A DNA stretch of 64,000 nucleotides from JAKQDH01 sp029558835 (GTDB taxonomy: Bacteria > Planctomycetota > Phycisphaerae > UBA1845). The notes under the pieces are model-generated. The model searched no databases, was not told the DNA's origin, and saw only the letters and a list, made by a program, of their open reading frames with translations. A program made the translations under genes and the position numbers. Below are positions 18,378 through 26,472 of this stretch, in pieces (position 1 is the first letter of the stretch; each line of letters opens with the position of its first letter). The stretch is from contig DAOQSN010000024.1 in NCBI GenBank assembly GCA_035356615.1, positions 18,685 to 82,684 of the forward strand. The letters are read 5' to 3'.

Positions 18378-20977
18378 CCCTGCTGATCGCGTCCGTCTTC
18401 GCCGACGACCCGGCGACGCTCAGCCCGCAAGCGGGGGCCGCCTGGGACGCCGGCGCGGATGCCGTCGAGCTGCGTCTCGACACGTACGAGGGCGACCCGG
18501 CCGCCGTCAATCGCCACGTTCGCGCCCACGCCGACCGCACCTGGATTCTCACCTGTCGCTCAGCCGAGGAGGGCGGGCACTTCCACGGCGACACCCGCGA
18601 GCGCGTTGCCCTGCTCCTGGCGACCGCAAGGGGCAGCGGTGCGTACGTCGATTGCGAATACGCCGATTGGCGTCGATCCGACAACATTCGGCAGAAGGTG
18701 CTGCTGGCCGCCACGCCGCGCCCGGGGGCAGTCCCGCGCTTGATCCTCTCGTTCCACGACTTCTCAGGACCGCCCGCTGAGCCCCGCGCGCTGCTGCGTG
18801 AGATGCAAGCCGCCCATCCCCACGCGATTGCCAAGCTCGTCTTCCGCGCCCGCGACGCGTGCGATGCCCTGCTGAGCCTGGACCTGCTACACGACAGCGC
18901 GGCCCCCGCGATCGTGATGACCATGGGCGAAGAGGGTCTGCTCTCCCGCGTGCTGGCCCGGAAGCTGCGCGCCTGGGGCGTCTATGCCGCCCTCGACCCT
19001 GCCCGCGCCACGGCCCCCGGCCAACTATCCCTGGCGCAGATGAAGCAGCTCTATCGCTGGGAGGCTCTGGACGAGAACACGCGTGTCTTCGGAGTGCTCG
19101 GCGATCCCGTCGTCCACTCGCTGAGTCCGCTGCTCTTCAACCGGTGGTTCGCCGACGCCGGCATCAACGCCGTGCACCTCCCCCTGCGGATCAGCCCCGA
19201 GGGTGACACGTTGCACCGGTTTCTCGACGGCTGTCGGCAACGCCCGTGGCTTCACGTCGGCGGCTTCAGCGTCACCATCCCCCACAAGGAGGCAGTCCTG
19301 CGCCGCTCCGACATCGTTCCCGATGTGACCGCCCACGCCATCGGCGCCGCGAACACGCTGGTGTTCACCGACGCCGGCATCACCGCCCACAACACCGACG
19401 CCCCTGCGGCCGTGGAGTCGCTCGCAACGGCGCTCCAGGCGCTCTCCGATGGGGCATGCACCTCGGAGATGACCCCTCTCCCCCCCGGGGGGAGAGGGCC
19501 GGGTGAGGGGGCACCGCCAGCGCAGCCGCGAACCCCGCCGCCAGCGCAGCCGCGAACCCCGCCGCCAGCGCAGCCGCGAACCCCGCCGCCAGCGCAGCCG
19601 CCAACCCCGCCGCCAGCGCAGCCGCCAACCCTGCCGCCGTTCAGCCCTCCGTGCGTGCAGCAAACCCCTCTCCCCCGTGGGGGAGAGGGTAGGGTGAGGG
19701 GGGAGAGCCGCAGACTGTCGGAACTCGCGACTGCCCTGAGAGGCCTGTCGGTGGACCTGCTGGGCACCGGCGGCGCCGCTCGCGCCATCGTCACCGGCCT
19801 GCGTGACGCGGGCGGTCGCGTGACCATCTATGGCCGATCGCGGGAACGCACCCGCGGGCTGGCGGACGCCCTTGGCGCCACGCCCGCCGCCTGGGACCAG
19901 CGCACCGCGCGCAACGGCAGCATCCTCATCAACTGCACGAATGTCGGCATGACGCCCGCGGCCGACACCTCGCCGATGCCTGCCGAGGCCCTCCGCGGCT
20001 GCGCACTGGTCTTCGATGTGATCTACAACCCGCTCACAACCAAGCTGCTGCGCGACGCGGCCGCCGCCGGCATCGCCACGCTCGGCGGGCTCGACATGTT
20101 TCTTCGCCAGGCCGGCCGGCAGTTTGTCCTCTGGACCGGCCGCACGCCCGACCTGGACGCAGCCCGTCCGCACCTCACCGCCGCCCTCACCTCATCGCCC
20201 CCCACCACAGACGTGCTCCAAACCGCGGACGTGCTCCCAACCCCTCTCCCCCCCGGGGGGAGAGGGCAGGGTGAGGGGGCACCGCGAGAGCCGACCTCGA
20301 AGAGCACTCCAACCGCCACGGCCGGGCAATGCAGTCCACGGCCGTCGATCGCCCTGATTGGCTATCGCGGCTGCGGCAAGACCGCCGTCGGCCGGCTGCT
20401 CGCCGACCTGCTCGGCCTGCCGCACGTAGACACCGACGCGGAAATCGTCGCGCGTGCGGGCCGCTCGATCGCGGACATCTTCGCCGTGGAAGGCGAAGCA
20501 CGCTTCCGGGATTATGAGGCCGCAGTCATCACGTCACTGGCGGCGCACCCGTCCGTCATCAGTGTCGGTGGCGGAGCCGTCCTCGACCCGCAGAACATCA
20601 ACCGACTCCGCAGCTTGGGCACGGTGATCTGGCTCACCGCGCCGCCGGAGGAACTGTGGGCACGCATCAGCGCTGATCTCACCTCCTCCTGCTCGCGTCC
20701 CCCCTTGACGACGCTCGAGGGCGTCGAAGAGGTGCGCAAGGTATTGGCTGCTCGCAGTGCGCTCTACGCCGCCGCCGCGGACATGGTTGTGGACACCGCG
20801 GGCAAGACCGCCGACGCCGTCGCACGTGAAATCACCCTGGTGACGGATCGCATGCCCACGCCCGCCGCACGCATGCCCGGCCACGTCGCCAGCGTGCCCG
20901 GGCACGCGCCCTTTGGACCCCTCTCCTCCAGGGAGAGGGGCTGGGGTGAGGGCGCGGAGGCAAAGGAGCCCCGCTGA
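18374..20977 (+). CDS. Trifunctional AroD-AroE-AroK shikimate pathway fusion with in-frame palindrome linkers
   Basis: An 867-residue protein. Residues 1 to about 225 are a type I 3-dehydroquinate dehydratase (AVELRLDTYEGDP, Schiff-base Lys in AIAKLVFRA). About 237-640 is shikimate dehydrogenase (GVLGDPVVHSLSP, FSVTIPHKEAVL, NTDAPAA, Rossmann LLGTGGAARAI, INCTNVGMTP). About 655-840 is shikimate kinase (Walker A GYRGCGKTAVG, DTDAEIV, VISVGGGAV). One chain would convert 3-dehydroquinate to shikimate 3-phosphate. The dehydrogenase is split between its catalytic and NADP halves by about 80 residues of palindrome- and tandem-repeat-derived sequence (19472-19701). Another family D unit forms the AroE-AroK linker (20240-20280) and one forms the C-terminal tail (20917-20954). 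It is coupled by ATGA to the gene upstream. Confidence 0.9.
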   Translation: MTLLIASVFADDPATLSPQAGAAWDAGADAVELRLDTYEGDPAAVNRHVRAHADRTWILTCRSAEEGGHFHGDTRERVALLLATARGSGAYVDCEYADWRRSDNIRQKVLLAATPRPGAVPRLILSFHDFSGPPAEPRALLREMQAAHPHAIAKLVFRARDACDALLSLDLLHDSAAPAIVMTMGEEGLLSRVLARKLRAWGVYAALDPARATAPGQLSLAQMKQLYRWEALDENTRVFGVLGDPVVHSLSPLLFNRWFADAGINAVHLPLRISPEGDTLHRFLDGCRQRPWLHVGGFSVTIPHKEAVLRRSDIVPDVTAHAIGAANTLVFTDAGITAHNTDAPAAVESLATALQALSDGACTSEMTPLPPGGRGPGEGAPPAQPRTPPPAQPRTPPPAQPRTPPPAQPPTPPPAQPPTLPPFSPPCVQQTPLPRGGEGRVRGESRRLSELATALRGLSVDLLGTGGAARAIVTGLRDAGGRVTIYGRSRERTRGLADALGATPAAWDQRTARNGSILINCTNVGMTPAADTSPMPAEALRGCALVFDVIYNPLTTKLLRDAAAAGIATLGGLDMFLRQAGRQFVLWTGRTPDLDAARPHLTAALTSSPPTTDVLQTADVLPTPLPPGGRGQGEGAPREPTSKSTPTATAGQCSPRPSIALIGYRGCGKTAVGRLLADLLGLPHVDTDAEIVARAGRSIADIFAVEGEARFRDYEAAVITSLAAHPSVISVGGGAVLDPQNINRLRSLGTVIWLTAPPEELWARISADLTSSCSRPPLTTLEGVEEVRKVLAARSALYAAAADMVVDTAGKTADAVAREITLVTDRMPTPAARMPGHVASVPGHAPFGPLSSRERGWGEGAEAKEPR
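19472..19511. repeat. Family D palindrome inside aroDEK, copy 1
   Basis: CCCCTCTCCCCCCCGGGGGG plus AGAGGG and GGGTGAGGGG, read as PLPPGGRGPGEGA between the two halves of the shikimate dehydrogenase domain. Confidence 0.8.
19518..19632. repeat. 24-base tandem repeat inside aroDEK
   Basis: About five copies of a 24-base unit encoding AQPRTPPP (later copies AQPPTPPP). It lies between two family D palindromes and lengthens the linker. Copy number should be prone to slippage. Confidence 0.85.
19664..19701. repeat. Family D palindrome inside aroDEK, copy 2
   Basis: CCCCTCTCCCCCGTGGGGGA with AGGGTGAGGG, read as TPLPRGGEGRVRGE. It closes the insertion before the Rossmann fold resumes at LSELATALRGLSV. 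Confidence 0.8.
20240..20280. repeat. Family D palindrome forming the AroE-AroK linker
   Basis: The same unit, read as PTPLPPGGRGQGEGAP, sits exactly between the dehydrogenase and kinase domains. Confidence 0.8.
20917..20954. repeat. Family D palindrome at the aroDEK C-terminus
   Basis: CCCCTCTCCTCCAGGGAGAG and GGGTGAGGG are read as PLSSRERGWGEGA, shortly before the stop codon. Confidence 0.75.
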
Positions 20978-21296
20978 GGCAGGAACATCCTGGCCTCGCG
21001 ACGCGGAGGGCACTATCGCCGTCTCGGATCCCGTCTGAACAACTGTGCACGATCGTGCGCCGATCCGGGCGGCGTAGCGCTGCGCGGGCTGAAGCTCGAT
21101 ACGCGATGAGCGTGGGTGCCATGCCCTCAGCAGCCCCGGGCGGGGGTGGGCATGCAGTCGGTCGGAAGAACATGCTTACCCGCGACGGCTGTCGCGGGAA
21201 AGCGTGGCATCCGCGGCACCGAATAGGGTAAACACCTGCGCGACCCACGGCTCGCCACGCGGACGCGGGGAACGTGCGCATGTCTCGAGGGAGTGC
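20978..21296. other. Intergenic region between convergent genes with a family A repeat
   Basis: Holds a family A repeat at 21112-21213. The remainder shows no gene. Confidence 0.5.
21112..21213. repeat. Palindromic repeat, family A copy 2
   Basis: GTGGGTGCCATGCCCTCAGC at the left, the internal hairpin CCCGCGACGGCTGTCGCGGG, and a decayed right end AAGCGTGGCATCC. Confidence 0.65.
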
Positions 21297-22079
21297 CTAT
21301 TTCCTGCCGAACCAGCGCTTCCGGTTGGGCGTCGCCTGACCCGGCGCGTGCCCTTCCGCTGCGATCTGGGCGAGCAGCTCCTGCTGCGACTTGTTGGGGT
21401 TGAGACGACGTAGCATCCTCAGCTTCTGCGCGACCACGGGGTCAAGGTCGCCCGGGGGCGGTGTCTCGGTCTCGGCTTCAACCGGTGGGCAGGCGGGTTC
21501 CGCCGGCAACGGTTTGGCAATCAGATCGTCGGTGTAGTCCGTACTGCCGCCGCCGACCGGGGCCGCAACGTGGGCAGGCACCGGTGGCGCACCTGCGCCT
21601 CGGGGGGGTTCGGCATCGTCGGTCTCGAGTTCAGCATACGCGGCCGCCAACGCCGAGCGCATGGCCGACTGCACGTCGGCAAAGTCCTCGGTCGGGCCGG
21701 CCGGCTCTGTGTCCGGTGGCAGCCCCGGCGTGGTCTCGGCGACGCGGAGATCCGCATCCACACAAGCGGCTGTGGCCGTGTCTGCCGATGCCTCGGTTGT
21801 CCCGGCCGTGGTGGCAGTCGGGTCCGGCGCGGCGTCGGTAGTGGCCGCAAACTGCGTCCAGAAAGCCGCGGCTCCCAGCGCCCCGGCATAGGCGGGGGGC
21901 CAGGAGGATGAGGCGTCCGCAGTACCCTCACCGGTTCCGGTTGGCGGCGGATCGCGGGTCTGCACCTGCGCGACCCATTCATCAGCCCAGTGCTTGTAGG
22001 CTTGGACTTCCTGCTCAAGCTCGGCGATGGCGGCCTCTGCTTGCAGGAAGACTTCGGGGACAGTGCCCTGGCAGGACAT
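21297..22079 (-). CDS. Hypothetical low-complexity protein
   Basis: A 260-residue acidic, Ala/Pro/Thr-rich protein. A short predicted coiled coil opens it (AEAAIAELEQEVQAYKHWAD). A long disordered middle follows. The conserved-looking tail has VAQKLRMLRRLNPNKSQQEL, LAQIAAEG and a basic end (KRWFGRK). No membrane segment or known domain. It is divergent from folD. The ordered N- and C-termini joined by a disordered linker suggest an adaptor, but this is inference only. Confidence 0.55.
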   Translation of the reverse strand: MSCQGTVPEVFLQAEAAIAELEQEVQAYKHWADEWVAQVQTRDPPPTGTGEGTADASSSWPPAYAGALGAAAFWTQFAATTDAAPDPTATTAGTTEASADTATAACVDADLRVAETTPGLPPDTEPAGPTEDFADVQSAMRSALAAAYAELETDDAEPPRGAGAPPVPAHVAAPVGGGSTDYTDDLIAKPLPAEPACPPVEAETETPPPGDLDPVVAQKLRMLRRLNPNKSQQELLAQIAAEGHAPGQATPNRKRWFGRK

Positions 22080-22325
22080 TATGGTTGCCTCTTTGACCCC
22101 ACCCTGGGGCGGTCAGCCGCGGCCGACGCAGGCCGGTGGCGGCGATACCCCATGGCTTCCCCGCCGGCATGCGGGCCCTCACCCGCGGCTGCCGACGCTT
22201 GCTCCGGCTCAAGTTTAAGATACGCCGCAGGCCCCGGTGATGCCTCCCCGGCCGTCGACGCCGTGGTCCGGTAGCTGCCGCGTGACCCGTGACAGCCGGG
22301 CGCGGAGCCGCTACCCTGTGTCGCT

Positions 22326-23189
22326 ATGGACCCGGCGAATAAAGCGAAACTGATGGATGGTCAACCACTGGCGCGGCGCGTCCTGGCGGGGGCGATTGCG
22401 AAAGTGGAGAGACTGCGTGCGGGCAGCGGGGCCGTGCCGACCCTGGCCACGGTGCTGGTCGGCGACGACCCCGCGTCGGCCATGTACGTCCGCATGAAAC
22501 GCAAGCGGTGCGAGGAGGCGGGGATCAAGTCGCTCGTGCTCGAGCTGCCCCGCGATAGCACCACTGAGCAACTGGTTGGCGAGGTCCGCAAACTGGCCGC
22601 TGATCCGTCGGTGCACGGGATCATCGTGCAGCACCCCATCCCCACGCCGATCGACAAACGGGCGGCTTTCGAGACCATCCCGCTGAGCAAGGACGTGGAC
22701 GGGGTGAGCTCCGCTGCCTTGGGGCGGATCATCCTGGGGATGCCGGCCTTCGGCGCTTGTACGCCGGTGGGCATCATGCGGCTGCTGCGCGAGTATCACG
22801 TGGAACTGGACGGGGTGCACGCGGTCGTGCTGGGTCGCAGCCCGATCCTTGGTCGCCCGATGGCGTCGCTGCTCATCAATGCCCATGCCACGGTGACGCT
22901 CTGCCATTCGCGCTCGCGGGCGCTGCCCAGCATCGTCCGCGGCGCGGACGTGCTGATTGCGGCCGTGGGGAAGGCACGCTTCGTGCAAGGTGGCTGGGTG
23001 AAGGTCGGCGCGGTCGTCGTGGACGCCGGCTACAACGAGGGCAACGTCGGTGACGTGGATTTCGACGCCGTTATCGAGCCCGCCTCCTTGATCACGCCGG
23101 TGCCCGGCGGCGTGGGCCCCATGACCATCGCCACGCTCATCGAACACACCGTCGGGGCGGCCGCCCTCCAACTCGGGGTCGAGGTCTGA
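22326..23189 (+). CDS. folD: Bifunctional methylenetetrahydrofolate dehydrogenase / methenyltetrahydrofolate cyclohydrolase
   Basis: A 287-residue FolD, interconverting 5,10-methylene-, 5,10-methenyl- and 10-formyl-tetrahydrofolate. The catalytic YxxxK pair is Y54/K58 in MYVRMKRKR. The family signatures VHGIIVQHPIPTPID, KDVDGV, GRSPILGRPMA and the C-terminal TPVPGGVGPMTIA are all present. Length is normal. The next gene, ftcD, starts 59 bases downstream. Its product yields 5,10-methenyl-THF, which is a FolD substrate, so the pair makes metabolic sense. Confidence 0.95.
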   Translation: MDPANKAKLMDGQPLARRVLAGAIAKVERLRAGSGAVPTLATVLVGDDPASAMYVRMKRKRCEEAGIKSLVLELPRDSTTEQLVGEVRKLAADPSVHGIIVQHPIPTPIDKRAAFETIPLSKDVDGVSSAALGRIILGMPAFGACTPVGIMRLLREYHVELDGVHAVVLGRSPILGRPMASLLINAHATVTLCHSRSRALPSIVRGADVLIAAVGKARFVQGGWVKVGAVVVDAGYNEGNVGDVDFDAVIEPASLITPVPGGVGPMTIATLIEHTVGAAALQLGVEV

Positions 23190-23248
23190 GGGAACCACGG
23201 TCGCTTCCACCGACGAACTCTGCCTGTGAACGACGAGGGACTTCAAGC

Positions 23249-24940
23249 ATGACGGACCAACTGATCGAGTGTGTACCGAACTTCAGCGAGGGCAGGGACC
23301 GCGCCCTCATCAAGCAGATCACGGACCAGATCGAGACGGTCGAGGGCGTGAAACTGCTCGACGTGGACCCGGGGCAGGCGACCAACCGGACCGTGGTCAC
23401 ATTCGTGGGCCCGCCGGAACCGGTGCTGGAGGCGGCCGTGCGCGCGGCACGCAAGGCGGCCGAGGTCATCGACATGCGCAAACACCACGGCGCTCATCCG
23501 CGCTTCGGGGCAATGGACGTCTGCCCGCTCGTCCCCGTCGCCAATATCACGATGGAGGAGACGGCGCAGTATGCCCACCGCCTCGCCAAGCGCTTGGCGG
23601 ACGAGGTGGGCATGACCATCTATTGTTACGAGTTCGCTGCCCGGTCGCCGGAACGCAGGAACCTGGCCACGGTGCGGGCCGGTGAGTACGAGGGGCTCGC
23701 CGAGAAGCTGCGCCGGCCGGAGTGGAAACCTGATTTCGGGCCCGCGACCTTTAATGCGAAGTTGGGCGCGACGGCTGTCGGGGCGCGCAACTTCCTCGTC
23801 GCGTACAACGTCAATCTGAACACCACCTCGACACGTCGCGCCAACGCGATTGCCTACGACGTGCGCGAGCGCGGCCGGGTCAAGACCGTTGATGGTACGC
23901 TGACGGGCACGCCGGTGCTCGATGAGAAGGGCGAGAAAGTGTGGGAGCCCGGCACGCTGAAGTCCGTCAAGGCGATCGGTTGGTATATCGAGGAGTACGG
24001 CATCGCGCAGATATCCATCAACCTGACCGACCTGACGGTGACGCCGGTGCACATTGCGTTTGATGAGGTGTGCGAGAAGGCCCAGGCCCGCGGCGTGCGC
24101 GTGACGGGGTCGGAGCTGGTGGGCCTGATCCCGCTGCACGCAATGTTGGAGGCCGGCCGGTACTTCCTGCGCAAACAGCAGCGGTCACTGGGGGTGTGCG
24201 ATGAGGAACTTATCAAGATCGCGGTCAAGTCGCTGGGGCTCAACGATCTGTATCCGTTCAAGCCGGACGAGAAGATCATCGAGTACGCCATCGCCAAGGG
24301 CCAGAAGAAGCAGAAGCGGCTCGTGGATATGACGGTGAAGGCCTTTGTCCACGAGACGGCCTCCGAGTCGCCGGCGCCGGGCGGGGGGTCGATTGCGGCG
24401 ACCATGGGTGCTTTCGGCGCGGCTCTCGGCACGATGGTGGCCAACCTCTCGTCGCACAAGCGTGGTTGGGATGAGCGCTGGGAGGAGTTCTCCGACTGGG
24501 CGGTGCGCGGCAAGGAGTATCACGACCGTCTGCTGCGACTGATCGACGAGGATACCGACGCGTTCAACCGGCTGATGGCGGCGTTCGGCCTGCCCAAAGG
24601 CAGCGACGAGGAGAAGGCCGCTCGGAAGCAGGCGATTCAGGAAGCGACCAGGCACGCGATCGAGGTCCCGTTGCAGACGATGCAGACGGCGTTTGCCGCG
24701 CTGGAAGTCATCGAGGCGATGGCAAAGGAGGGCAACCCGGCCTCGGTCTCAGATGCCGGTGTGGGCGCCCTGGCCGCGCGCTCGGCCGTCATGGGCGCGT
24801 TCCTCAACGTCAAGATCAACGCCGGCAGCATCGAAGACAAACAGTGGCTCAACAACATCCTCACGCGCGCCGGTGAGATCAGGGAGAAAGCGATCGCGAA
24901 GGAACGGGAGATTCTTGAGATTGTGAATGGGAAGATGTAG
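23249..24940 (+). CDS. ftcD: Formiminotransferase-cyclodeaminase (glutamate formimidoyltransferase fusion)
   Basis: A 563-residue bifunctional enzyme. Residues 1 to about 325 are glutamate formiminotransferase (ECVPNFSEGRD, HHGAHPRFGAMDVCPLVPV, GVRVTGSELVGLIP). About 345-563 is the formimino-THF cyclodeaminase (SPAPGGGSIAATMGAFGAAL, SVSDAGVGALAARSA). It moves the formimino group of histidine-derived formiminoglutamate to folate and releases ammonia, giving 5,10-methenyl-THF. Both catalytic parts look complete, and the length is close to that of the animal fusion protein. It sits directly behind folD. No hut genes are visible nearby. Confidence 0.93.
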   Translation: MTDQLIECVPNFSEGRDRALIKQITDQIETVEGVKLLDVDPGQATNRTVVTFVGPPEPVLEAAVRAARKAAEVIDMRKHHGAHPRFGAMDVCPLVPVANITMEETAQYAHRLAKRLADEVGMTIYCYEFAARSPERRNLATVRAGEYEGLAEKLRRPEWKPDFGPATFNAKLGATAVGARNFLVAYNVNLNTTSTRRANAIAYDVRERGRVKTVDGTLTGTPVLDEKGEKVWEPGTLKSVKAIGWYIEEYGIAQISINLTDLTVTPVHIAFDEVCEKAQARGVRVTGSELVGLIPLHAMLEAGRYFLRKQQRSLGVCDEELIKIAVKSLGLNDLYPFKPDEKIIEYAIAKGQKKQKRLVDMTVKAFVHETASESPAPGGGSIAATMGAFGAALGTMVANLSSHKRGWDERWEEFSDWAVRGKEYHDRLLRLIDEDTDAFNRLMAAFGLPKGSDEEKAARKQAIQEATRHAIEVPLQTMQTAFAALEVIEAMAKEGNPASVSDAGVGALAARSAVMGAFLNVKINAGSIEDKQWLNNILTRAGEIREKAIAKEREILEIVNGKM

Positions 24941-24961
24941 GGGGTGGCGCGACGTGGTGAC

Positions 24962-25092
24962 GGGTGGCATGGCCAAGCGCAGCGCCGCCATGCCGGCGTC
25001 GATTGCGCTGCGTGCGTGAGCGAAGGATGCATGCCGGCGCCCGCTTAGGGCGGGCTTGGGCATGCCACCCGATGGGCTTGGGCGTGCCACCC
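24962..25092. repeat. Family B palindromic repeat, copy 3
   Basis: The clearest copy. Left arm GGGTGGCATGGCCAAGCGCA; right arm CGGGCTTGGGCATGCCACCC, followed by a second degenerate right arm GGGCTTGGGCGTGCCACCC. It fills the gap between ftcD and the GNAT gene, so the two genes need not share a transcript. Confidence 0.8.
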
Positions 25093-25106
25093 GATGGAAC
25101 GAACAT

Positions 25107-25649
25107 ATGCTGACGATTCGAGGTGAACAACCTGCCGACTACGATGCGATTGACCACGTGAACCGCACTGCGTTCGGGCAGGAGATCGAGCCGCGGCTGG
25201 TGCGAGACTTGCGGGCGCAGCCCGAGTTCGATCCTGAGCTGTCGCTCGTGGCGGAAGAAGCCGGTCGGATCGTCGGGCATATCCTGTTCACGCCGCTGCG
25301 GATTGAAGGAGACGGCATCACACACACCGTGCAGACGCTGGCGCCGTTGGCCGTAGTGCCCCAGCGACAACGGCAGGGCGTCGGGACGCAGCTTACGTGG
25401 GCGGGGCTGGAGGCCTGCCGACGCAAGGGCCACGTAGTCGTCGTCGTGGTGGGGCATCCGTGGTACTACCCGCGCTTTGGCTTTGAACCGGCGCGCACGC
25501 ACGGCCTGGAGGCGCCGTTTCCGGTGCCGGACGAGGCGTTCATGGTGCGGGAGTTGGTGGCTGGCGCGCTGGCGCGAGTGCGCGGGATGATCCGGTTGTC
25601 GCCGCCGTTTGATACGGTGATGCAAGCGGAGGCTGCGACGCCCGAGTAG
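25107..25649 (+). CDS. GNAT family N-acetyltransferase (YhbS-like)
   Basis: A 180-residue acetyltransferase from the ATG at 25107; the upstream extension of the frame is repeat sequence. It opens LTIRGEQPADYDAIDHVNRT. It has the acetyl-CoA-binding loop VVPQRQRQGVGTQL, where the Q/RxxGxG/A pattern is visible, and the YhbS-type segment VVGHPWYYPRFGFEPA. The substrate cannot be predicted. The C-terminus extends past the usual fold by a short tail. Confidence 0.85.
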   Translation: MLTIRGEQPADYDAIDHVNRTAFGQEIEPRLVRDLRAQPEFDPELSLVAEEAGRIVGHILFTPLRIEGDGITHTVQTLAPLAVVPQRQRQGVGTQLTWAGLEACRRKGHVVVVVVGHPWYYPRFGFEPARTHGLEAPFPVPDEAFMVRELVAGALARVRGMIRLSPPFDTVMQAEAATPE

Positions 25650-26472
25650 TCTGCCAAACCGGCGGTGGTCACCACAACCTCTCCTATGGGTGCGGAGGAG
25701 TTGCGGGAGTGTCGAGTCGGCGTCCCCTCGCCTCTTGCGTTATCCTCCCCCAAGGGGGAAGGTGCGTGTCCAGCGTCCCCAGGTGTGGCGGAGGATCGTC
25801 ACTTACCTGCGCCCAGCAAGCGTGGGCTACCTCTACCGCGCACGTGCGACGGGTCCGGGGGGTGCGTCCGCCCTCCGGGCGGACGAATGAGAAGAGGAAC
25901 AAGAAGAAAGAAGCGGGCGCCTTCCCAGGGACCAGAAGTCCCTGGCAACGATCGCGCGCCCTCCGGGCGAGGACGCGCGTGACCCCCCGGCCTGGAACCA
26001 ACACGCTGCGTGCGAAGAACGAACGCGCTGCGGGTGCAGTACCAACGTGATGCCGGGCGAGGAAACGAAGTTCTCCTCGGCCCCGCTCCATCATGCCACG
26101 TTCAGCAACATCGTGGTGCGGGGCGAGGAACCGACGTGCTCCTCCGCCCGGAGGGCGGGCGATGGTTGCCAGGGCCTTCCAGGCCCTGGGCGCGGGACTA
26201 CTCTCCTCATTCTCCCCTTCGCCCGGAGGACGAACGCACCCTCCAGCCCGTGACGCCTGTCCGAGCGCACGCCAATCGCTAACCCCCAGAGGGCAGAGAG
26301 GTCAAACCCGCCGGCCGGAGACAACCCCCGTGCGCGTTGACACCGGCGGCGTAATCTCTACGCTGCACCCCTTTAGGCCGCCGATACACCATGCGCCCGG
26401 CCAGTCCCTTACCGCTCGGTGGGAGCGGGGCGGCGCGAGGTGCGGTGTATTCAGCGAAGGATTGTGCGCCCG
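25650..26472. other. Intergenic repeat cluster upstream of valS
   Basis: More than 800 bases without a gene. Two copies of family E lie here, about 25864-25985 and 26124-26235. They share hairpins such as CGCCCTCCGGGCG and the phrase CCAGGGCCTTCCAGGCCCTGG. The valS leader should lie at the right end; no T-box signature was found. Confidence 0.5.
26124..26235. repeat. Family E palindromic repeat
   Basis: Flanking CGCCCGGAGGGCG-type hairpins bracket a central GCCAGGGCCTTCCAGGCCCT hairpin. A related but more diverged unit lies at about 25864-25985 and another at 49283-49383. Confidence 0.6.

Noticed and set aside
26300..26472. Possible T-box or other riboswitch before valS
   Set aside because: A GGTGG occurs but no specifier-loop or antiterminator structure could be laid out; likely chance in GC-rich sequence.
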